Below, one piece after another: positions 20,375-31,700 of a DNA stretch of 52,864 bases (within the stretch, counting starts at the first letter, position 1; the number at the start of each line of letters is the position of its first letter). Under the pieces are notes generated by a model. It ran no database searches, was not told the DNA's origin, and saw only the letters and a list, made by a program, of their open reading frames with translations. Source of the stretch: Nemertoderma westbladi (taxonomy: Eukaryota; Xenacoelomorpha; Nemertodermatida; Nemertodermatidae). A program made the translations under genes and the position numbers. Location: NCBI GenBank assembly GCA_032718475.1, contig JAUCBJ010002743.1, positions 1 through 52,864 of the forward strand, read 5' to 3'.

Positions 20375-21343
20375 CGCATCTCATTCGAAATATAGAATGT
20401 ATAATTTACCGACACAATATAAAATTATTATTTGCTTGAAAACTCTTTACAGGTAGGTGTTGAGGACTAGCTAGGTATTTATTATAACGTTTGCTTATTA
20501 ATTTAACAGTTACTTTGAATGAGAAATAAATATAATATTAATTGGCAGTGAAGCTGAAGCAGAGCATTCATAAGTAAGGGAGGGCCTTGCAACTAAGGAA
20601 GGTACCAGTAGCTAGCTAGTAGAATGTGAATGCTGATTTTTACCAATTATTACCGATTTTTAGACGTTTTTTTTTTCTATTTAATGACTTTTTTTAACTA
20701 CAGTATTTATTACATGGAAATGATATCATTCCCATTTACAGGTGCTTTACCAAAAAGGTTACTTTTTGAGGCTTGAAAGTTTAGGTTTCATTATCATGAA
20801 ATAAATTACAGATGTATTTCTATGGGACACTTTATAACCCGCCTGGATTTTAAGTAATTTTGTTCTACAAAATAACAACTTAAATGTAGGACATACTCTC
20901 GTAAGAGATGTACGCCTACATGATTAAAATTAAATTATTGACTTGTTATAATTGGACGGAAGCACTTTCCTTGCACGGAGAACATTCACCTCCAGCTCCA
21001 CTAGCTATGCAGCGCAGTTTGCCAGACAACCAATATATATTCAACTCACCTTTTGGTTGTGTGGCGGCTACCTGCATAGTAGCCTAGGGTAGCCGTATTG
21101 AGGTAACATAATTTATGTTCTGGAATAAATTTCATTCATATTTTTAATATCTTTTTATATTTAATATCATTCTGCTATCCGTTGACTATCATTAAGAACC
21201 ATTCTTATTTCTTTTCAATGGCATTCTCTAAATATCTTACAACTACAACTTACGCCCACCCCCCCCCCCCCCCCCCCCCCCCCCCCCATAATCCATCACT
21301 GTATAGAGAGGTATGTTAATATTTCATTCGGTATATAATAAAC
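20375..21343. other. Non-coding region upstream of the INPP4-like gene
   Basis: No genes seen. It holds AT-rich DNA, several CTAGCTAG words near 20600, and a run of about 30 Cs at 21259-21288 that abuts the foldback transposon. Confidence 0.4.
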
Positions 21344-21345
21344 TA

Positions 21346-22423
21346 CACCATACCCCCGAATATAGTGTCGCAATTCAATGTCACGACCCCCCAAAATTGT
21401 TCTCCAATTACAAATAAGATTGCAAGAAATTTGAAACAAAGAGAGACCCACTTCCTGATCACTTACTGAGTCAAAATTTTTATTTTTGCTTTCAATCTTT
21501 AGCTACAAGCGTTTAAAAAAAGGTGTCTCCGTCGATATTGCACCTGTTACACCGCAGTTATTCTTCAACCTTATAGTGATTTGTTGCTACCAATGGAAAG
21601 CTGACCTTGTTGCTACCAATGGAAAGCTGACCGTGCAAGGATTTCAAATATGTAACACGATTTGAATTTCTTTGAAAAATAAATGAGATAGGGGCGTTCC
21701 AATGTTGCATGGTTTTGCATCTTTGCGAGGCTATTTTATTCAATTTAGAAAATATATAATGTTCTGGAACAGTTAGTTTATCCAATACGTAGCTGGTCAA
21801 CAATGCAATAAGTTCCAGAATGTGGTGTATTTATTAAATAGAATAAAATAGCCTCGCGAAGGTTCAAAACCATGCAATTTAAAATGCTCATTATCGCAGT
21901 TATTTCCGAACTAAATTCATATGTTTTTACATTTGGAATCCTTGCGCGGCCAGTTTTCTAACAGCACTAACAAATCACTATAATGTTGAAGAATAACTGC
22001 AGTGGTACTGGTACAATATCGCTGGAGACACCGTTTTTTAAACCCTTGTAGTTAAAGATTGAAAGCAAAAATAACAATTATCGCTCACCCACTAAGGGGG
22101 AGGGAGGTAAAACTATCTAAGTTTCAAATTTCGTGCAATCTCATTAAAGGCCATGATACACCACAGGAGCGGCGAGCGGCAGCGGCGGGCGGCCGCGGCG
22201 AGCGGCCGCTGTGAACGGCGACTTTTGGTATGATACACTATAGGAGCAGCGAGCGGCAGCGGCCATTTGTGGTGTATCATCACACATAGAAAATAATGTG
22301 TTCTATTTTTAAAAAGTCGCCGCTCCTGTGGTGTATCATGGCCTTTAGATTTGTTGAAAAATTAGGGGTGGGGGGGGGGGGGGGGGTGTCATTGATTACG
22401 ACACTATATTCCGGGACATGGTG
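21346..22423. mobile_element. Foldback DNA transposon with nested insertion, TA target duplication
   Basis: The left end CACCATACCCCCGAATATAG and the right end, read inverted as CACCATGTCCCGGAATATAG, form terminal repeats flanked by TA (21344-21345 and 22424-22425). The whole left half (to about 21800) is an inverted, diverged copy of the right half, so one strand could fold into a hairpin of about 1 kb. A TTGCTACCAATGGAAAGCTGA word is tandemly doubled at 21581-21628. No transposase is encoded. The TA duplication suggests a Tc1/mariner-like mobiliser. Relatives lie at 12207, 34873 and 45475. Confidence 0.8.
22147..22345. mobile_element. GC-rich MITE nested in the foldback element
   Basis: The 199-bp insert has about 30-bp terminal repeats: AAGGCCATGATACACCACAG continuing into GAGCGGCGA, mirrored at the right end by TCGCCGCTCCTGTGGTGTATCATGG-type sequence. 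It is flanked by TA (or TTA). The empty site is seen in the related copy at 35049-35065 (CTCATTAAGATTTG). The interior is made of GCGGC-rich direct repeats and an extra internal copy of the terminal word. Confidence 0.85.
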
Positions 22424-22425
22424 TA

Positions 22426-22728
22426 TGAACAGTTCGTACCCTACCTAGAGGCCTACACTCACGGTGTGTATTTATTTCATAATAAAATGTTGGAATATTC
22501 TAGAACAAGTTGCTTCTAGATCTAATTCATAAATATTTTATTTCACAATGATGTAGCTATTGTAGTAATTACTTTAGTTTATTTGTCTGATTACAATAAC
22601 TTAGAATACGTAGTTTACATAACATTAACTTAAACAGCATTATTTATGAGAATCGTCCTCCAACATAGCCAGACCGATGTAACGATAAAAAAATATGTAA
22701 TATTACAGAAAGATACCAGATTATAACC
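22426..22728. other. 5' flank of the pseudo-ADAM gene
   Basis: AT-rich, without a recognised promoter element; presumably contains the promoter and 5' UTR of the gene starting at 22729. Confidence 0.3.
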
Positions 22729-25700
22729 ATGAAGTCTCAGAGTATATTCCTCGTTGTTGGCCTTACGTTGTTTACTTTATCGATAAACGCATATCCATAT
22801 ACCGAGGTTAATGGAGTTAAAATAAAACAGTTAATTACACAGCGATCTATTGAAGGTTGGTGGTATTGGTGCAGTTAAGGAACCCAAACTTTTGATGTTA
22901 CACGAGCATGAAAGAGCGTTCGTTGCATACGCTCTCTAAAATTTAAAATTATTTGATAGCTAGTATTTTTGTTTTTATATAGAACATTATATTGAAGAAC
23001 ATTAATAGCTAATTATTGAAAAATCTGAAAAGTGTGTGTTCTGTAGAGTCTAGGCCACAGCACTGTGTATCAATGTCAAATTTGTTGGGGTCCTTATTGC
23101 GCTAATACCTAAGGTTTAGTTGGGGACACTGTTAAAGAACTTGGTACTGAACCTGATCAGGAAACTGGAGCAGCGTGTGGAGGAGGATTGGAGATGATTA
23201 GTCAGTCAGGTAATATAGAACGAATTAGAGAAATGTTTATGACTAGCAACTTGGATGGAGGAGGTGGGCCTGCCAGGGTCAGTGAAAACCTTGGAATGGG
23301 AATGCCGACACATGGGAATACAAATAATACTAGCAACAAGGTAGGCCTAATATTTATATATGGATATTGGCCCGTATGGATAAAACACTTACGACGATCG
23401 TAGCTTTACGATGATCGTAAAGTTACGATCGCGTTATGCATACGGGCCATTATTGAAATTTGATACAGATGTAATTTTAACATTACTTGGACTATAAGTA
23501 GGAGGTACCGGTAGAATCAAAGGGGATCACTATACTACTACTACTACTACTACTAGGATCAGCATTGCAGCTGCATTTTTAAGAATGCTGTGCCGGCTTG
23601 TCCACAAAATTGCGCCGCAACAACTCCCTATCACCCATGACATTTTCTAGATCATCCGCATCTTTAAGGCCAGTGTCTTTTAAGATGCGTCTCAAGAAAG
23701 TCATGGGCTGTCCACCATGCTTATTCACTCTATGACGCTGCCAAAGTACAAGATTATGCACTGGCTGGTACTCACGGCGAAAGCAATGTCCTGCAACGCG
23801 AAGGCGATTTTGTTCTAGTGTCAAGCTTGGGGCAACCAATGAGACACCTCCAGAGTTATATAGTGTCTGGTTGGAGATGTGTACATTGTACTTGACACAA
23901 TGAACCCGGTGTAGCATTCTTGTGAATGTGCCATCCAGAGATTTGGTGTCCTCAGCAGTTAGAGCCCAGCATGGACTCCAATAGAGGAACTACTGCTGCT
24001 CTAAATAATCGGACCTTAAATTTCCGATTAATTCTCGGTGACTTCTAAATCCTGGAAAGCCTATTCAAGGCTGCCCATGCCTTTCCCTTACGTATTCGAA
24101 GGTCCTCACCTGACTTCCGGATCCATGATCCCAGGTAACAGAAGTCGTCCACATGCTCAAACATACCATCCTTCGAGCATATGTTCATCCGATCAGAGAC
24201 TTGCTGAGGACTTTCAAAGTTAACTGTAAAATTTTGGTCTTTCTGGAGTTAATAAAAAGACCAACACTAGAAGCAGCATGTTCTAATGAGCTGAGAAGCC
24301 GTTGCGCTCCCTCTAGTGATTCTGAGAGTACTCAGAAGTCATCAGCAAAGTCTAGATCAGTTAGGTACTTGGCAGGATTTCCACGACTTCTGGAGCCAGT
24401 AGGTGGAGTTATCATCACCCCATCATCATTATGATGATCTAAGGACATGCGTAGAAGATAGTCAACAACAATTATGAGCAAGAATGGTGCAAGTGTGTAT
24501 CCCTGGAGGACGCCCCATAACACTTCAAATGGTTCTGTGTCACCGTCAACAGTAGACACAAATGTTGTCAAACCATCGTATACTGATCTGATTGCTGCAA
24601 TAATTTCATCAGGAATCCCATATAATGAAAGTATGCTGAACATAGGTGAGCGAGAGACTGAATCAAAGACCTTGAAGATGTCAACAAAGATCACAGCCAG
24701 ATGCCTGTCTTTCTTTTTTGATAACTCTTCAATTATCCTTCTAAGTGCCAAAATTGGCTCCATGGTCCCACGACCTTTACGGAACCCATTCTGATTTCCA
24801 CGGAGCAGTCTTTCAATGGGATCCCTGATGCGATTTAATAGAATTCTATTGTATAGCTTTGCAGCAATCGAGATCAAAGAGATTCCCCGAAAAGAACCAT
24901 AGAGTGTTAGGTTGCCCTTCTTGGGAACTGGCACCAACTTATTTGTTTTCATTTCTTGTGGGACTCTTGTTGTTCGGTATATGTCTACTATGATGGGATA
25001 GATGAGCTTTAAACACTCAGGTATTTTAAAGACCTCAGGGAGAACACCATCTACTCCACTGGCACGATTGGTCTTAATGCTCTTTGCAGCAGCCTTCACT
25101 TCTGCAACGGAGATATCGCCAATGGGAATATCTGGGAGTACAGACTCAGACACTTTTACTTCTATAAAGTTATCAGTCAATACCCTCTCATTACTGAGTA
25201 GCTTTTCAAAGTGGGCCTTCCAACCATTGAGGCGATCGGCTGGTGATTCAGCCTTAACCTTGGTGGTTGGTTGGCTTTTCCACCCAGTAAGCAAGTTGAT
25301 CGATTTCCATGCCTGGGATGATTGCCTGCTGTCGTCAGCATCATTGATGGCATCAACCTGTTGGTTTATTAGGTTTATTAACAGAGTACTGCCTGTTCAG
25401 GGACCTAGATGCAGCCTTAACTGCATTCTTGGCAGCTGTAGTCTGTTTGAGTCGGGACTCTTTCTGCGCCTTATAGAGGTCATTTCGGCACTTCTGCATT
25501 TTGTTGTCAGTCCAGGGGGCCCTTTTCCTGTTTCGAGGGTATACAGGAACTAATGTGGTACTGGACTGGAAAAAAGTTAAAATTGTTGTCAATTCCAAAT
25601 AGTTTCAAAACTACCTATTTATTCGATTCAAAATATTAAGGTTCAACTCGTCTTTTTTTCAACAGTTATTTTGTGTTTGCCGATGTAAAATTTTAAGCTG

Positions 25701-28700
25701 ATTCCGAATCTGAAATAAGTTTTTCAATAACTCGATTCGTTCTCGAGTTATGGCAACTTTTGTAATTTTCACCAAAATTTGTAGTTTTGGTGCAGCACCA
25801 GTTTAGACCATCAACAACCAAAAATTTCTAAATATTTTGTTTAAAAAAAAGTTACAGCATTTTTTGTTTCAAAAGTAATCAAAAATCGAAAGAAATAGAA
25901 AATTTCGCGATTTTTTACAAAAAAAATTTGCATTTTTTTTTTAAACAAAATGCTGTTTAATACAATTTTTGCGTGCAATGTTTCTATACATAATTATGTA
26001 AACAGAACGATAATCGGTTGAGTAGTTAAAAAGTAGATAGAGAAATTGTCCCAAAAAAACCAACACGAGAAAAAATGTCCTCCTTATTACAGCTGACTAA
26101 ATACAGTATGCACAAAAATTTTCCTTTAAAAGTTTTAAAAAAATGATCTTAAATTTTATGGTTTTGATACCTATAAGGTAAGTAATTTTCGGCGCTGATT
26201 ACGAAAATAGCAAAATATTTAGAAAGTGTTGGGCGTTTGATTGTCTTTTTTTGATGTCAAATCTGGTGCTGCACCAAAATTACAAATTTTAAGTGAAAAT
26301 TACAAAAGTTGCTATAACTCAACAACGAAACAACAACTTATTGAAAAACTGATTTCAGATTCGGAATCACCATAAAATTTTACATCGGCAAACAGACTGG
26401 GGGTAGCCACCCCCCCCCCCCCCCCCCCCCTTATCCAGCACCATTACATAGAGTATTATAGAGTACCGGTATCTATCTTTTGTCTATTTAAAAAAATCTT
26501 TCCATCCCTATCATTATAAGTGTAATAATTCGTCCAACATAATTATTGATATAAACAAAGAATATATCAAGTTGAATCGCGGAAGAAATTATTCCGCACT
26601 GCGTACCGAACGCATTGCAGTATTACGTTACGTTCCCGTCGTATATCCTTAGCCAGTAGCATCTCCAAAAGCGTGGCGTTTCGTCGTCTTGGCAACTTTA
26701 ACACCAATTTACGCTTAACGACCGAGCCGATTAACGGGTTGACCCTAGCAACGGGGGCATGGTCTTTGGTCAATACGGGATCCCGAGATTGTGTGTCGTC
26801 AGCGGATGTTTGGGCGATGTCAGCGGTTGTTTGGGTGACGTCATCAGCAGATGGACTGGCATTATTAGTTGAGTGAGACTTGTTATCGGTTGAGTGCGCT
26901 GAGGGACCTGTTTTCCCTTCCTTACTATCGCTTACCCTGTTACCGTCCGATTTGGGTCTATCAATCTGCGGTCCCTCCGACCTCGCTAGACTCCCGAACT
27001 GCCTCGTGTCCAACACGTCCCCTCTATCAACCCGTCGCGATTTATTCGCCCTCTCCTCACTCAACTTGGCCGTCGACGGAAACTTGGCCTTGCGATCCGC
27101 CCGCCATTTGCTGATCTGTTCGTCGGTCTTCAGTTGGATGTGGATTCCCTTGAAGTGGGTGTTCTCCACGTGGGCCATGAGCACCTTCTCCGGGCCGCGG
27201 AACGAACACCCCTCCCACGTGCAACGCTCGTGGGAGGCGACGTGTTCTTCCAGTTTGTCCCGCGTCGCAAAGTATTTGTCGCACATGTCACACCCGTGTC
27301 CGGTTGGTTTCTTACGATTGTTGGATTTCCTTCGGTTGTAATTGAGTTTATTTCGTTGAGAGTCGAAACTATTATTCCCGGGTGGCGGGGCGCGGAAACT
27401 TATCGGTCTTCCCGGAAACGGGGGTGTACCGGTAGCACATCCGTAAGGAGGTCCTGGGGGATGCCCGTAGGGACCAACCGGAAATCCGTAACCTCCTGGA
27501 GGAGGTCCGTAAACTCCTGGAGGACGCCCGTAAACACCGGAAGGTGGACCGTAATGCCACTGTGGAGGTCTCCCGGGCCGCGACACGTACGGTAATCCAC
27601 GCGGCCCGCTGTTACTCCATTGATTGGTATTGGTACTGGAAGGCCGAATCGGTGGATTGTTGCAGAAGGGTGCGCTGTTATTATTCCACATCATATAATA
27701 GTTGAGTTGCACCGAACTGGAACTAAAGAGACCTGAATAACCGAGGAGTTAAGGAAACATACTGATCCGAAGTCACGATAGAATTTATCAATTACTCCCC
27801 AACCCCAAGCTGCCAAGCACAGAAACCATCGACAGGCAAACAGGTGAAAGGCGTGAAAATGTTTTAAATTTCCCTCCAAAATATTATTATTCCTATTTCC
27901 TACTAATAAGTACTATTATTTTCTTATGACTATTAATTTCAGGAATCAGTTTATCTGGTTTATTATGACGAAGGCGGGTTGCTTCCCTCGATATGCGCGG
28001 GGTGGGGGGATTCTTTTGTTACATTATGTCAACTTAACAGCTTTCTGGTGAATTATTCGTAACGCTGCAAAGTACTACTTTGCAGCGTTGCGGCCTATAG
28101 GACGGAACGCTGCAAAGTAATCAATGTCATGGAAACAACTTCAATTGCCGTATTCCAGAAAGTATTATTTCCATTTATGTAATGAGTGCTGCTTTTTTAT
28201 TATCCAGTTTACAGTGACGGGACTAGCTACTGTATGTAAATAATTGTTTAACGTGTACTGTAATCCATTATGGCGAAACGTCCAATAGAAGACACTAAAA
28301 TGACCAAAGAAAGTGACGACAGTGTTCAGTAAAACTGAACGGTCACAGACGGTGAATAAGTTTGCTTCAGTCGACTGTAGTGAACAAGTGAAGATGTATT
28401 AATGATTTATCACATCCATGCAGGCGATAACTTCCAATAAACTTTAATTATAGATATAAATGTATAATTAATAGGCCTACTGTGTACTGTTAATAAATTT
28501 CACTTACATGTATACTGTTGACATAGTTGACATAATGTAACAAAATGACATACATCATTGCTTGCAAAGGTCACTTTTCAGCGTTTGTTTATTTATGTAA
28601 ACCTCCCTCGCTTCGCTTGCGAGGTACATAATTAAACTCGGGTCATAACGCTGTAAAGTGCTACTTTGCACACAATGATGTAAATGGTTATTAATTAACA

Positions 28701-31700
28701 CCACAGGTTCACTAATGTTTTTAATTAATTTGTTTTATACAGTATCAGGGTTGAGGCAGGATTTTTTTGGCCATATTCACGTCATTCGAATATATCACTT
28801 GTTGTCTGAATCGACATTACACTGTAGTTAATTATAGTTAATTGCACATTTATTGTATTTATATTATTGCTTTTTTTATTGTGAGTAACATTGCAAAAAT
28901 GTGATGAAAGTATCAAATTGATATCATCATATCATCAGCACTACAGAGCAGCTACTTTACTAATACTATGAATAATTATATGATGTCATTGATTATCTTA
29001 GGCATGTGTTGTGCATATGGTAGCCGATCAATCCTATTACAATTCTAAAAACAAAAATATCAACAAAACGGTGGCGGGAATGATGGAACTTATAGAAATG
29101 ATCAACTCGGTTAGTTAATGCTCCTCACTCAATCTTAGCTGTTACCACTTGTAAGCCGGGGCATGTGGAGGTCGCTAAACCCTGTTCTTTTCTTCCCAGT
29201 ACATGCCTGCTTCCCATACTGCAATTAAGGTGGGCTGAGGCGAATTCCTTAGCAACAGAAACTGAACTGTTCCTTTTCAAGGGCTCGAACTCACGACCTT
29301 CCCGTTGGAAGTCTGAAGTTCTAATCCCCTGGACAACCCGAATCTTTTATGACTGATAAGCCTACATACTGTATCATAAACCATAACTCATCCTAAACAT
29401 TATACTGTACTGAACCTACCCAACACATTGGAAACTTAGATATTTATACCTATATTATTATAATATTTATCACTTTCAGCTTATACTCCGACTTTATGAG
29501 TTAAACGCTGGGGACTCCCCTCGTGAACTAAACATTGATTTATTTTATAATCCGATCGATTTCCATCTCTAGGCTCTTTTTAACCTTTTTAACGTTTAGC
29601 TTATACTCCGGCAGGTATGGAAGAATCTCGATTTGGATGGAAATGGCGCTGCTGAGAACTTTCAGTTTGTTGTCGGGGCCATAACGCTGCTGGACGTGGG
29701 AAAGGCTGCATCAACGGACAATGGACCACTGGATAGCACGAAACAGGTAGTCGCATCTGAAATAATTTTTAAAAAAAAGTATCAATAATATACAATAGGT
29801 TTATATATTTGATATTTAACGGATTCTAATTCTAACAAAACTTTTCTTGTCATCTGATTAAACGAACACCTTATGAAAATCTTCCAAAGTTTCTATTTTA
29901 CAGAGGAAATTTGGATCCAGCGAAGAGGGGTTTGGATTTCGTCTCTTCAGTTTCAAGTCCTGTTGCTTAGCAATATATGTTGTTAACTGGATGAATGAGG
30001 ATTGGTTGACAAACATTTATAATCCAATTGGAGGTCGTTTTGTTTGCGAACAAAGGTTAATTTAATTTGGCCCTGTAGTATATATTTTAACATAAAGTTT
30101 GCATTTTATAGGTACTTTAATTAACATTGGGTATTGTAGTGTCATGGACTCCAAGTAGGCTGTAGTCACTGACTACTGAGTAGGAGGCCGAAACCATTAT
30201 ACCGTTATGTCTTTTTGGGGTGTCGTTTATGTAAAAAGTTATCGAATTTATAATAGAGGGAAATTCAAATTCTCACTTCATTCTTTATACAGAAGTTTCA
30301 ACATTCCAAAATATTATACAGTAGGTTTCTCTTACAAAACAAAGTTTTTTGAACCCTGGGAATCTAAATTAGAATTTATATACTTCTACTAACAGATATT
30401 TCCTCGTTGACGTTGAGGTATGTGTTTGTTGATTGGTTGTTATTAAGAAGACACTGACATACCGTGTGTGTTGTGTAGCCTATATACAAGGACTTTTACT
30501 TTTGACAGAGAGACCGACGTTCGATGAAAGACGGTCAGACCAGTAGTATATTATATACCTCTAGTATATATTACTAGAGACCCATCTCACATCTTTATTT
30601 ATATTGAAATATAAATATATCTATTAACATCTCGGGCCGAGAAACTCATTGACTTACTCATTTCACAATTAAAGACTCTGCACTCCATATGAATGAATGT
30701 CTTTCTTACTTTATCTAGTTACAGGACGAATTTCCATAATAAAGATATGGAGTTCAGCCGCAACACTATCATATTTAACGACAGATTCCAACGCCCGGGG
30801 TCAGCTGGGATTGTTCCGAAGGAAGTTAAACAGTTGGAATTGTTACGCGTGATGGGTTTAGTATTTGGAGTTGGTAATCTTTCAAAAAACGAGGAAAATA
30901 ATTGCGATAAGAACACAGCAATGGAATTCAATATATCTGACATTTCTGGAAACAGAATGGAACCGAAATATTCAAATTGCAGTATTTCTGAAATAAAGGA
31001 GACTTTGCAGACTGTGATGTCTATAAATCCTGCTTGTCTAGCAACCTCCCATGGCAACCTGGAATGCTCATGCACGCGTAACGGGGAGTATTGGTCTATA
31101 GGAAAACCTTGTCGATTTATATACTCAGACGCGAAACCGAAAGTCCGATGCAAAGTTCCGAGTTCTTGGTCGCCAGCTGTGGGGACTTACGATAAAGAAG
31201 ATTTAAAGGGAAAATACGGAATTCGAAATAACGATGTTTGGGAGTTTGATGTATCGAGTAAAGAATTGTTTAGTCTTGAGTCTGATCGGCGAGATGCTTA
31301 CGTAATAGAGTACTCATTGCTGGAATTGCGGAAAAACTCCAGTCGGTTTCGCAATTCATGGTTTAGGTGCTCTGCTAAGAATATAGCTATGGAAGAAACG
31401 GATACGTGTAAAGCAGGTATAGAGATTGAATATCCCGCTGGTGAGGTGAAAATAGGTCACGGAGTGGAGGGAGATGTTTCAGGGGACTTTATACACGTAG
31501 AAACTAGAAATAATAAGGGGTTTAGTTTAAAGTGTGAGTACACCGATGGTAATCCTAAGGCTGAGGTTGTGTGGCTGCAGTCTTCGTTCAACAGTCTGGA
31601 TACATATTATAATATTGGGTCCCCACTGGTCTCGTAAGGGGGTTGTTAATGATTCTGCGATCTACAGTTGTCATGTTATCACTAGGTTCTTCGATGGTAC

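Noticed and set aside
26673-27595. Plus-strand reading frames of 67-153 codons
   Set aside because: They are antisense shadows of the NUFIP1 frame, whose zinc-finger and C-terminal motifs are clear on the minus strand.
29615-29745. S100 or EF-hand exon (the DLDGNG stretch looks like a calcium loop)
   Set aside because: Position 12 of the loop is not Glu, and the neighbouring exons in matching phase fit the ADAM10/17 catalytic domain (ADQSYY before, CCLAIYVVNW after) much better.
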